Assembly (NCBI GenBank): GCA_012515885.1
Contig: JAAYXN010000416.1
Coordinates: 1 to 17,917, forward strand
Reading direction: 5' to 3'
Length of the DNA: 17,917 nucleotides
Source: Rhodococcus sp. (in: high G+C Gram-positive bacteria)
GTDB lineage: Bacteria; Actinomycetota; Actinomycetes; Mycobacteriales; Mycobacteriaceae
The position numbers and the translations under genes are program-made. Of the stretch, positions 12,213 to 17,917 are shown in pieces (the first letter of the stretch is position 1; every line of letters begins with the position of its first letter). The notes beneath the pieces are model-generated. The model saw only the letters and a list, made by a program, of their open reading frames with translations. It was not told where the DNA came from and ran no database searches.

Positions 12213-13814
12213 ATGATCGCCATAATTGTTGCGGCCGTGGTCGCCTTTATCGTGTTCGTGGCGATGCCCACGATCTACGTCAAGAACTACATTAAGGTGC
12301 CGCCCAACGAGGTGGCTGTATTCACCGGCCGCGGAAAGCCCAAGGTCGTTCGCGGTGGCGCACGATTCAAAATCCCAGGTATCGAACGCGTCGACATCAT
12401 GTCGCTTGAGCCGTTCAACGTGAGCATCAACCTCAAGAACGCTCTGTCCAACGACGGCGTGCCCGTCAACGTTGAAGCCGTCGGCTTGGTGCGTATCGGT
12501 TCCGCCGACGAGGCCGTCCAGACCGCGGTGCAGCGATTCCTCACCTCAGACCTCGACGAGCTGCAGAGCCAGATCAACGACATCCTCGCCGGTTCGCTGC
12601 GCGGTATCACCGCCACCATGACGGTCGAAGACCTCAACTCCAACCGCGACTCCCTGGCCCGCAGTGTGGTCGAAGAAGCCGGCGGAGACCTCTCGCGCAT
12701 CGGCATGGAAGTAGACGTCCTCAAGATCGCCGGTATCTCGGACTTCAACGGCTACCTCGAATCGCTTGGTCAGCGTCGTATTGCTGAGGTCAAGCGTGAC
12801 GCTGAGATCGGTACCGCTGAGGCTGAGCGTGACTCGCAGATCCGTTCCGCGCAGGCCCGTCAGGCTGGTGCTGTCGCGCAGGCAGAGGCCGACACCGCGA
12901 TCGCTGCCGCTAACCAGCGCCGCGACGTCGAACTGGCTCGCTTGCGTGCCCAGACCGAAGCCGAAAACGCCGAAGCAGACCAGGCCGGACCGCTCGCGCA
13001 GGCTACCGCCGAGAAGGCCGTTGGTATTGCACGGGAAGAGGCAGAGGCCGCACGTGTGCAGGCCCGCACTGAGGTTGAGCGTCGTCGCGCGCAGCAGTCC
13101 GAGGCTGCGTTGCAGGCAGACGTGATCGCTCCGGCAGAGGCCGAACGCCACGCCGCCATCGCGCGCGCTGAAGGTGAGCGTCGAGCCGCGATCCTGCGTG
13201 CCGAGGCACAGGCAGAAGCTGCGCGTCAGGCCGGTGCAGCCCAGGCAGATTCACGAAAGCTCGTTGCCGACGCCGTGCGCGCCGAGCAGCAAGCCGACGC
13301 CGACGGTCTGCGCGCCAAGCTGGCAGCAGAGGCAGACGGCCGCAAGGTTGCCGCCGACGCTCTGCGTGCCGAACAGGAAGCTGAGGCTGATGGTCTGCGT
13401 GCTCGCCTGGAGGCAGAAGCTGCCGGTAAGCGTCAGGTTGCCGATGCCCTCAACTCGTACAGCGCTGAAGCGGCACGACTGCTGATGCTGCCCGACGTAT
13501 TGAAGGCGCTGGTTGAGGCCACCACGGCAGCTGCCAAGACGGTCGGTGACATCGACAAGATCTCGATCATCGGTGGCTCGGACAGCGCGCAGAGCGGTGT
13601 CAGCTCGCTCCTCGGCATCAGCCCCCAGGTCATTGCTGGTGTCATGGAAACCCTGCAGAGCAGCGGCATCGACATTGCCGCCATGCTCGGCAACAACACC
13701 TCCAACACCGGAGTTGTGAGCAAGACCGTCATCCCCGCCGATGCCGACGGTGCGGATGCGCCTCACGGCGACAAGAACGGCGCCGCAGTAGCTGGCTACA
13801 CACAGCCGGTATGA
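12213..13814 (+). CDS. Flotillin-family (SPFH/band 7) membrane scaffold protein
   Basis: 533 residues. An N-terminal membrane helix (IAIIVAAVVAFIVFVAMPTIYV, about 2-23) is followed by an SPFH domain to about residue 200: KVPPNEVAVFTGRGKPKVVRGGARFKIP, LNLKN-like pattern, GVPVNVEAVGLVRIG and MTVEDLNSNRDSLARSVVEEAGGDLSRIGMEVDVLKI. An Ala/Glu-rich coiled coil fills about 190-440, including two 29-residue tandem repeats (352-409). The C-terminal part has LLMLPDVLKALVEATTAAAKTVGDIDKISIIGG, the conserved flotillin segment, then a Ser/Gly/Asn-rich tail. It is expected to oligomerise at the inner face of the membrane with the upstream NfeD-like partner. In size and layout it resembles FloT/YuaG (509 aa). 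The stop codon overlaps the terminator hairpin. Confidence 0.92.
   Translation: MIAIIVAAVVAFIVFVAMPTIYVKNYIKVPPNEVAVFTGRGKPKVVRGGARFKIPGIERVDIMSLEPFNVSINLKNALSNDGVPVNVEAVGLVRIGSADEAVQTAVQRFLTSDLDELQSQINDILAGSLRGITATMTVEDLNSNRDSLARSVVEEAGGDLSRIGMEVDVLKIAGISDFNGYLESLGQRRIAEVKRDAEIGTAEAERDSQIRSAQARQAGAVAQAEADTAIAAANQRRDVELARLRAQTEAENAEADQAGPLAQATAEKAVGIAREEAEAARVQARTEVERRRAQQSEAALQADVIAPAEAERHAAIARAEGERRAAILRAEAQAEAARQAGAAQADSRKLVADAVRAEQQADADGLRAKLAAEADGRKVAADALRAEQEAEADGLRARLEAEAAGKRQVADALNSYSAEAARLLMLPDVLKALVEATTAAAKTVGDIDKISIIGGSDSAQSGVSSLLGISPQVIAGVMETLQSSGIDIAAMLGNNTSNTGVVSKTVIPADADGADAPHGDKNGAAVAGYTQPV
13266..13439 (+). repeat. Two tandem 87-bp repeats within the flotillin coiled coil
   Basis: Residues 352-380 and 381-409 are two copies of a 29-residue unit beginning ADAxRAEQxAxADGLRAxL. 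A third copy begins (ADAL) and then diverges. It is an in-frame duplication that extends the coiled coil. Confidence 0.7.
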
Positions 13815-13847
13815 CGTCCCCCGATGGTGGCACCATCGGGGGACGTC
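13813..13847. terminator. Perfect 17-bp hairpin after the flotillin gene
   Basis: GACGTCCCCCGATGGTG (13813-13829) and its exact reverse complement (13831-13847) are separated by a single G. The hairpin starts on the last two bases of the flotillin stop codon. No T-tract follows. It separates the flotillin pair from xthA, whose -10 box begins 46 nt further on. Confidence 0.8.
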
Positions 13848-13893
13848 GTGCTTGTCAGGGGCTACGTCTGCTGCCGGTGTCAGCGTCAGCGGC

Positions 13894-13899
13894 TAGGGT
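13894..13899 (+). promoter_or_regulatory. Leaderless -10 box of xthA
   Basis: TAGGGT lies exactly at -12 to -7 from the GTG at 13906, predicting a transcript that begins on the start codon. There is no ribosome binding site at the expected distance. Confidence 0.55.
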
Positions 13900-13905
13900 G
13901 GCTGC

Positions 13906-14706
13906 GTGCGCATCGCTACCTGGAACGTCAACTCTGTCCGTGCCCGTACCGACCGGATCGTCGACTGGCTACAGCGAACGGACACCGACGTCCTCGCAAT
14001 GCAGGAAACCAAATGCAAAGACGAGCAGTTCCCGTACGAGCGGTTCACTGAGCTGGGCTATCAGGTCGCTCATGTGGGGCTTAGCCAGTGGAATGGTGTC
14101 GCCATCGCATCGCGAGTGGGCCTGGACGACGTGCAGGTCGGTTTCGCGCACCAACCGGGCTTCCACAAAGACCCCGACGCTGACCAGGTTCAAGAAGCGC
14201 GCGCTATCGGCGCTACCTGCGCGGGAGTGCGCATCTGGAGCCTGTATGTGCCCAACGGGCGTGAGCTCACAGACCCGCACTACCAGTACAAATTGGATTG
14301 GCTTGCAGCGCTGCGTGAGGACGCACAGAACTGGCTGGCACAGAACCCTGACGAGCAGATCGCTCTCGTTGGCGACTGGAATGTCGCGCCCACAGACGAA
14401 GACGTGTGGGAACCAGCGGTTTTCGAGGGCAAGACGCATACGTCTGAGCCCGAGCGTGCCGCCTTCCAGGCGTTCATCACCAGCGGATTCGCTGACGTCG
14501 TTCGCCCGCACGCACCAGGCCCCGGCGTTTACACATACTGGGATTACACACAGCTGCGTTTCCCCAAGAAACAGGGAATGCGCATCGACTTTGCCCTCGC
14601 ATCACCAGCGTTAGCGGCTCGGGTAGATGCCGCGCATATTGACCGCGACGAACGTAAAGGCAAAGGCGCCAGCGATCACGCACCGGTCGTCGTCGACTTG
14701 AGCTAG
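13906..14706 (+). CDS. xthA: Exonuclease III family AP endonuclease
   Basis: 266 residues, full length for the ExoIII family, which cuts DNA at abasic sites and removes 3' blocks during base excision repair. Catalytic residues are all present: N7 (WNVNS), E34 (MQETK), Y114 and N117 (YVPNGR), D157 and N159 (GDWNVAP), D228 (RIDFALA) and D257-H258 (SDHAPVV). The GTG at 13906 is supported by the precisely spaced TAGGGT box, and residues 1-10 are the conserved beginning of the family. It stands alone between the flotillin terminator and the TMEM175-type gene. Confidence 0.95.
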   Translation: MRIATWNVNSVRARTDRIVDWLQRTDTDVLAMQETKCKDEQFPYERFTELGYQVAHVGLSQWNGVAIASRVGLDDVQVGFAHQPGFHKDPDADQVQEARAIGATCAGVRIWSLYVPNGRELTDPHYQYKLDWLAALREDAQNWLAQNPDEQIALVGDWNVAPTDEDVWEPAVFEGKTHTSEPERAAFQAFITSGFADVVRPHAPGPGVYTYWDYTQLRFPKKQGMRIDFALASPALAARVDAAHIDRDERKGKGASDHAPVVVDLS

Positions 14707-14801
14707 CTCGCGGGCGCTACTCGGATCGGTTCCAGCACCGCCGTCTTCGGAATTGATCGGGTACCCGATTTCTCCTCGCGGCTCGCCGCTGCGTGGAATG
14801 C

Positions 14802-14828
14802 TGAGCGTTTATGAAGGTAGAACGCTCA
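14802..14828. promoter_or_regulatory. Inverted repeat enclosing the start codon of the TMEM175-type gene
   Basis: TGAGCGTT (14802-14809) and AACGCTCA (14821-14828) are exact reverse complements separated by 11 nt. The ATG (14811-14813) lies in the loop. In mRNA this could be a small hairpin presenting the start codon; in DNA it could be an operator. Confidence 0.45.
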
Positions 14829-15428
14829 CGCGATTTGGATCGGGTGCTGACGTTTGTGGATGCGATCGCGGCGATCGCGATCACGCTGCTGATTTTGCCG
14901 CTCGTCGACGTGGCCAATGAACACGATGGCCCTGCGGGCGAACTACTTCGCGAGAATCTGGGTCAGCTGGGCGCGTTTGCGCTCAGCTTCCTGGTGATCT
15001 TGCGGTTCTGGTGGGCTCAACACGTGATGGTGCGCGACGCCGTCGTTGATGATCGTCCGTTCGATTTTGCGTTGATGGCGTGGGCGTTCACGATCGTGTT
15101 TATGCCCTTTCCGACGTCGTTGGCGGCGGGGGAGTTTGATGACGCACCCACCCGGGCGCTGTATATCGGGACGATGGCGGCCAGTGCGATCGCGTTGACT
15201 GTCTTGGCGTGGACGATGAACCGCAACCCGCGCATCACCGAGGGCAATCCACCGCCGTCGATGACAGCTTCGCTGACGCTGAGCGTGATGTTTGTTGTCG
15301 CGCTAATAATCGCGGTGTCGTTCAGTGCGATCGGTTATTTGGCCCTGCTACTGCTATTTCTGTCGGGGCCGCTGGAACGGCAGTTCGAGAAGGTCGCGCA
15401 TCGCTTCGAAGGCGGGAAAAAGGGGTAG
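14811..15428 (+). CDS. TMEM175-family (DUF1211) potassium channel-like membrane protein
   Basis: 205 residues with six hydrophobic helices. The first, RVLTFVDAIAAIAITLLILPLVDV (about 11-34), is the hallmark TMEM175 helix with its R-x3-F-x-D pattern. The others are LGAFALSFLVILRFWWAQHVMV, FDFALMAWAFTIVFMPFPTSLAA, ALYIGTMAASAIALTVLAWTM, TASLTLSVMFVVALIIAVSF and AIGYLALLLLFLSGPL. Bacterial members are K+-permeable channels with one 6-TM unit per chain, assembling as tetramers. The middle Ser of the FSD signature is Val here. No clear ribosome binding site is seen; the ATG lies within an inverted repeat. Convergent with fabH, separated by a terminator hairpin. Confidence 0.85.
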   Translation: MKVERSRDLDRVLTFVDAIAAIAITLLILPLVDVANEHDGPAGELLRENLGQLGAFALSFLVILRFWWAQHVMVRDAVVDDRPFDFALMAWAFTIVFMPFPTSLAAGEFDDAPTRALYIGTMAASAIALTVLAWTMNRNPRITEGNPPPSMTASLTLSVMFVVALIIAVSFSAIGYLALLLLFLSGPLERQFEKVAHRFEGGKKG

Positions 15429-15439
15429 TCCGAGATCAA

Positions 15440-15474
15440 CTGAGGGGGCCGCCGAAAACCGGCAGCCCCCTCAG
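15440..15474. terminator. Bidirectional terminator hairpin between the TMEM175-type gene and fabH
   Basis: CTGAGGGGGC (15440-15449) pairs exactly with GCCCCCTCAG (15465-15474). After one C/A mismatch four further pairs (GCCG/CGGC) close an AAAAC loop. It lies between two convergent stop codons (15428 and 15490). Confidence 0.8.
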
Positions 15475-15487
15475 ATCGACCACTGTT

Positions 15488-16528
15488 CTAGTTCTTGATC
15501 GGCGGCAGAGTCACGATCTGGCCCGCGTATGCCAGGCCAGCGCCGAAGCCGAGGATCATTGCGGTATCGCCTGGCTTAGCGCCACCGGTGCGCAGCACCT
15601 GCTCCATAGCCATTGGCACTGAAGCGGCGCTGGTGTTTCCGGATTCGATGATGTCGCGTGCGACGGCGATGTCTTCGGGCAGACCGAGAGCGCCGACGAG
15701 CGCGTCGATGATGCGGTTGTTGGCCTGGTGCGGCACAAACGCGTCAAGGTCCTTCGCTTCAAGCCCGGCCTTGTCGAGGGTGTCGCGACACGCCTTCTCC
15801 AAGAACGTCAGGGCCCAACGGAATACGGCGCGCCCGTCCATGCGTACGTACGGACGTTCCGGCGCTTCACCGGTGCCAGCAGCTTGGCGGACCTCTTCGA
15901 AGTACTGCTGGAAGTCTTTGTCCTGCTTGATTGCTCGGGTCTGCTCGCCGTCGGAGCCCCACGTCATCGGGCCCAGGCCCTCGGTCTCTGACGGGCCAAC
16001 AACTGCCGCGCCTGCGCCGTCAGCAAAAATGAACGCGGTGGTGCGGTCGTGCTCGTCGACGAGGTCGGTGAGCTTCTCGACGCCAATGACAAGAGCGTTC
16101 TTCGCCTGGCCTGCACGCACGATGGATGACGCGGTGCCGAGTGCGTAGCAGAAGCCGGAGCAGCCAGCGGCCACGTCGTAGGCGGCAGCGTCATAAAGGC
16201 CAAGTTCGGTAGCCACGATCGCTGCTGCGGACGGGCCGAGCACCATCTGTGAGGACGTAGCCAGCACCACCGCGTCGATGTCTTCAGGGCTCAGTCCGGC
16301 AGCTTCGATCGCATCGCGTGCGGCGGCAGTGGCCATCGAGACGATGGTTTCGTCGTCGTCAGCCCAGCGCCGGGACACGATGCCTGAACGCGTCTGAATC
16401 CACTCGTCGGTGGAGTCGATCTTGTCGACGATTTCCGAGTTGGGCACGACGCGGCGTGGCCGGTAGACGCCGAGTCCCAGCATTGAGACATGCGGAACGG
16501 TTGGTGCGGTAGCGATGGGGGCGGGCAT
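15488..16528 (-). CDS. fabH: Beta-ketoacyl-ACP synthase III
   Basis: 346 residues. KAS III condenses an acyl-CoA with malonyl-ACP to start or prime type II fatty acid synthesis; in mycobacteria FabH links FAS-I to the FAS-II mycolic acid system. The thiolase-fold triad is complete: C123 (AAGCSGFCYA), H267 (FVPHQANNRI) and N298 (ESGNTSAASV). DSTDEWIQTRSGI near the N-terminus and GFGAGLAYAGQIV near the C-terminus are standard. Start: ATG at 16528 with GAGAGGA 4 nt upstream. The frame is open to 16774, but that stretch crosses the operators and the divergent tetR and is not coding. It is divergent from a TetR gene across shared palindromes. Confidence 0.93.
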   Translation of the reverse strand: MPAPIATAPTVPHVSMLGLGVYRPRRVVPNSEIVDKIDSTDEWIQTRSGIVSRRWADDDETIVSMATAAARDAIEAAGLSPEDIDAVVLATSSQMVLGPSAAAIVATELGLYDAAAYDVAAGCSGFCYALGTASSIVRAGQAKNALVIGVEKLTDLVDEHDRTTAFIFADGAGAAVVGPSETEGLGPMTWGSDGEQTRAIKQDKDFQQYFEEVRQAAGTGEAPERPYVRMDGRAVFRWALTFLEKACRDTLDKAGLEAKDLDAFVPHQANNRIIDALVGALGLPEDIAVARDIIESGNTSAASVPMAMEQVLRTGGAKPGDTAMILGFGAGLAYAGQIVTLPPIKN

Positions 16529-16543
16529 GACATCCTCTCGGGG

Positions 16544-16559
16544 TGAACCGATTGCTTGG
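16544..16559. promoter_or_regulatory. Degenerate third TetR operator (half site)
   Basis: TGAACCGAT (16544-16552) repeats the left arm of the two operators to the right, but the right half is not conserved. Its centre is 19 bp from the perfect operator, on the fabH side, near the fabH ribosome binding site. Confidence 0.4.
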
Positions 16560-16562
16560 GTG

Positions 16563-16578
16563 TGAACCGATCGGTTCA
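16563..16578. promoter_or_regulatory. TetR operator 1 (perfect 16-bp palindrome)
   Basis: TGAACCGATCGGTTCA is fully self-complementary and lies in the intergenic region between divergent fabH and tetR. On the tetR side it lies where a -35 element would be for the TAGGTT box (16585-16590). Confidence 0.75.
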
Positions 16579-16584
16579 GTGAAT

Positions 16585-16590
16585 TAGGTT
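16585..16590 (+). promoter_or_regulatory. Candidate -10 box of tetR between the two operators
   Basis: TAGGTT fits TANNNT. Transcription would start near 16597, inside operator 2, so bound repressor would block it. No equally clear -10 box is visible for fabH on the minus strand. Confidence 0.4.
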
Positions 16591-16595
16591 TAACA

Positions 16596-16611
16596 TGAAC
16601 CGATCGATTCA
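16596..16611. promoter_or_regulatory. TetR operator 2 (near-perfect copy)
   Basis: TGAACCGATCGATTCA differs from operator 1 by one base, which breaks one symmetric pair. Its centre lies 33 bp from the centre of operator 1, about three helical turns, so two dimers could sit on the same DNA face. Confidence 0.7.
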
Positions 16612-16664
16612 CACAAGACAAGTGACCACATGGCGGCAGTGACGCGCAGCGAGGAGGCGATGAG

Positions 16665-17261
16665 GTGGCTACACCACGACCGCGTGCCCGTTTACTCGCG
16701 GCGATCATCCCGATGGTGCAGGAGTGTGGAGTGCACGCCGCCGGGCTCACCGAACTTCTAGCCCGCAGCAACACATCACGAAACTCCCTTTACCAGCACT
16801 TTCCTGCGGGAAAAGGCGAGTTGGTAGAAGCGGCAACGCGCATCGTTTCCCGTGTCGTCCAATCACACCTCAGTGCGATGGCAGACAAGCTGCCCGAGGC
16901 GGATTCAGCGGAGCAATGGCTCGACGAACTGTTCGCTTTCTGGCGTGAACCGCTCGAAGCAAGCGATTACCGTCTGGGGTCATTCATGCTGGCAGCGGCC
17001 CTAGACGAGACCAATGCGGCTGTCCAGGACGCGGCCGGTCAGGCGTTTAGTGAGTGGACGAATCAGTTGGCCAATGGCCTCGTCTCGTCAGGGTTTGCTG
17101 ACGATGCAGCTCGCTCGATGGCGGGATTGTTGATCTCGGCGATAGAGGGCGCCATCGTGTTGAGCCGGGCGCAGGCCTCCAGCCAGCCTTTTGATGACGC
17201 CCGGACGCAGCTGAGCCTGCTACTCAGTCACCAGCGTGCTGCCGCCCTGGTGCACCCCTAA
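16665..17261 (+). CDS. TetR family regulator, probable repressor of fabH and itself
   Basis: 198 residues. The N-terminal helix-turn-helix reads GVHAAGLTELLARSNTSRNSLYQHFPAGKGELVEAA (about 26-60), with the YQHF and GK features of the LmrA/YxaF branch of TetR regulators. The C-terminal ligand/dimer domain has LGSFMLAAALDETNAAVQDAAGQAFSEW and MAGLLISAIEGAIVLSRAQ. The GTG at 16665 has AGGAGG (16652-16657) 7 nt upstream; the nearer ATG at 16660 is out of frame. It is divergent from fabH with two palindromic operators between them, the usual layout for a regulator controlling its neighbour and itself. The ligand is not readable; an acyl-CoA-type signal is a guess from fabH. Confidence 0.88.
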   Translation: MATPRPRARLLAAIIPMVQECGVHAAGLTELLARSNTSRNSLYQHFPAGKGELVEAATRIVSRVVQSHLSAMADKLPEADSAEQWLDELFAFWREPLEASDYRLGSFMLAAALDETNAAVQDAAGQAFSEWTNQLANGLVSSGFADDAARSMAGLLISAIEGAIVLSRAQASSQPFDDARTQLSLLLSHQRAAALVHP

Positions 17262-17318
17262 CTGGTCCGATTCGCGCCCACCGTCGATGTCTGTGGCGAT
17301 AATCACATCGGGATTTAT

Positions 17319-17340
17319 CCCCTGTATCCAGGGGTTTTTC
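17319..17340 (+). terminator. Rho-independent terminator after tetR
   Basis: CCCCTG (17319-17324), loop TATC, CAGGGG (17329-17334), followed by TTTTTC. It is the only terminator in the window with a T-tract, 57 nt after the tetR stop. Confidence 0.8.
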
Positions 17341-17396
17341 GGTACGTCATGCCGCCTGGCGCATGTCTGGGAATTGATGACCGGGGTAGCACGTTA

Positions 17397-17417
17397 GTTG
17401 AGTCAGTAACGCTCAAC
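17397..17417. promoter_or_regulatory. HAIR-like element (HspR operator) before the Clp ATPase gene
   Basis: GTTGAGT, 7 nt, GCTCAAC. The HspR-associated inverted repeat described in Streptomyces and mycobacteria is CTTGAGT-N7-ACTCAAG. Here 11 of 14 arm positions match and the 7-nt spacing is exact. The imperfect symmetry extends to TTAGTTGAG...CTCAACTTA (17394-17420). It lies 19 bp before the Clp start codon and just ahead of AGGAGG (17424-17429). Confidence 0.75.
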
Positions 17418-17436
17418 TTACGCAGGAGGCTACGGA

Positions 17437-17917
17437 ATGCCAGCATTCTTCGGATCGGAAGGTCCCGGCCGTATCGACATCAGTCGGCTCATGAGCCAGT
17501 CCACTCGGCAACTGACGAGGGCGGCGGCCACCTTCGCTGCAGGACGCGGCGACACTGAGCTTGATGTGCTGCATGTTCTCCGCGTCATGACCGAACACGA
17601 CTCCGTTCAGGGATTGATGCAGCGTGCCGGTGCAGAACCGGGCTCGGTGGCCGACGTTGTCACCCAGCGGTTGCCGCACGGCATCACGCCAGTGTCCGGC
17701 ACCGCCCCATCGCTGTCGGCTGCGCTCAAGGCAGCTTTGCTGTCGGCGCATCAGGTAGCGCAGGCACTCGGATCGACCTACATCGACCCCGAGCACCTGT
17801 TCATCGCGTTCGCGTCAGACCCCGACCAACTGGTGGGCCGACTGCTCGCTGAACAGGGAATCACCCCGCAGTCGATGCAGCGTGCCATCCAGGGGATCGA
17901 CGAAGACGAAGAGACGA
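17437..17917 (+). CDS. Clp protease ATP-binding subunit / Hsp100 ATPase (5' part only)
   Basis: 160 codons are visible before the window ends. After a short start (MPAFFGSEGPGRIDISRLMS) come two repeats of the Clp N-domain: STRQLTRAAATFAAGRGDTELDVLHVLRVMTEHDS at about 20-55, and ALKAALLSAHQVAQALGSTYIDPEHLFIAFASDPDQLVGRLLAEQGI at about 92-143. An acidic DEDEET linker begins after that. The MPxFFG...RIDISRLMS start is like an actinobacterial Clp/Hsp100 group distinct, as I recall, from canonical ClpB and ClpC1. The AAA+ domains, and so any ClpP-binding loop, are beyond the edge. ATG 17437 has AGGAGG 7 nt upstream. A HAIR-type operator indicates heat-shock control through HspR. Confidence 0.85.
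   Translation, partial: MPAFFGSEGPGRIDISRLMSQSTRQLTRAAATFAAGRGDTELDVLHVLRVMTEHDSVQGLMQRAGAEPGSVADVVTQRLPHGITPVSGTAPSLSAALKAALLSAHQVAQALGSTYIDPEHLFIAFASDPDQLVGRLLAEQGITPQSMQRAIQGIDEDEET

Noticed and set aside
12546..13151. 201-codon minus-strand open frame inside the flotillin gene
   Set aside because: It is a shadow of the Ala/Glu/Arg-rich coiled-coil codons; no recognisable domain or ribosome binding site supports it.
13251..13766. 171-codon minus-strand open frame inside the flotillin gene
   Set aside because: It is opposite a clear coding frame and has low-complexity Gly/Val/Leu composition typical of an antisense shadow.
13811..14614. 267-codon plus-strand frame overlapping xthA
   Set aside because: It is rich in Ser/Arg/Thr and matches no family, while the other frame encodes a complete exonuclease III with all catalytic residues.
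16529..16774. 82-codon N-terminal extension of fabH
   Set aside because: It crosses the palindromic operators and the tetR start, while the ATG at 16528 has its own ribosome binding site and gives the normal FabH length.

Overview
The window reads as chromosomal DNA of a high-GC actinobacterium of the order Mycobacteriales. The strongest argument is gene order. glnH-glnX(-), mutT3(+), thiE(-), thiO-thiS-thiG(+), an M28 lipoprotein (LpqL-like), thiD and xthA recall the Mycobacterium tuberculosis Rv0411c-Rv0427c neighbourhood, but with different genes in between (no thiC, an added cyclase, a flotillin pair). Many genes also use TANNNT -10 boxes placed 6-8 nt before a start codon with no leader, which is common in this order. 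A fabH argues against Corynebacterium. I cannot fix the genus. I see no tRNA, rRNA, CRISPR array, insertion sequence or prophage gene, and no gene-free stretch longer than about 210 bases.

Left part (1-5750): a partial glnH and glnX overlap by ATGA on the minus strand. They encode the extracytoplasmic amino-acid sensor and its membrane transducer, which feed PknG/GarA control of 2-oxoglutarate metabolism. mutT3 diverges from them and meets thiE tail to tail over a short 16-bp tandem repeat. thiE and the thiOSG operon diverge from nearly abutting promoters. thiOSG carries a TPP riboswitch that ends at the thiO ribosome binding site; thiE does not. ThiE, ThiO, ThiS, ThiG and (further on) ThiD make the thiazole half of thiamin, join it to the pyrimidine and phosphorylate the pyrimidine. 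A 17-bp perfect hairpin closes the operon.

Middle (5750-11530): a two-gene ABC-2 exporter (minus), the M28/PA-domain lipoprotein peptidase, a class III nucleotidyl cyclase with an altered transition-state residue, thiD on the minus strand ending 3 bp from the cyclase, and a small YjdJ-type GNAT acetyltransferase preceded by an overlapping 18-codon leader ORF.

Right part (11530-17917): an NfeD/YuaF-like membrane protein plus a flotillin, closed by a perfect terminator hairpin; leaderless xthA; a TMEM175-type channel gene whose start codon lies in the loop of an inverted repeat; fabH and a divergent TetR regulator sharing two TGAACCGATCGGTTCA-type operators 33 bp apart; and the 5' part of a Clp ATPase gene with an HspR-type (HAIR) inverted repeat just before its ribosome binding site.

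The best candidates for something not routinely described are the local TetR control of fabH, the HAIR-controlled Clp ATPase, the GNAT leader ORF, and the overlapping thiE/thiO promoters with an out-of-frame ATG at the riboswitch exit.
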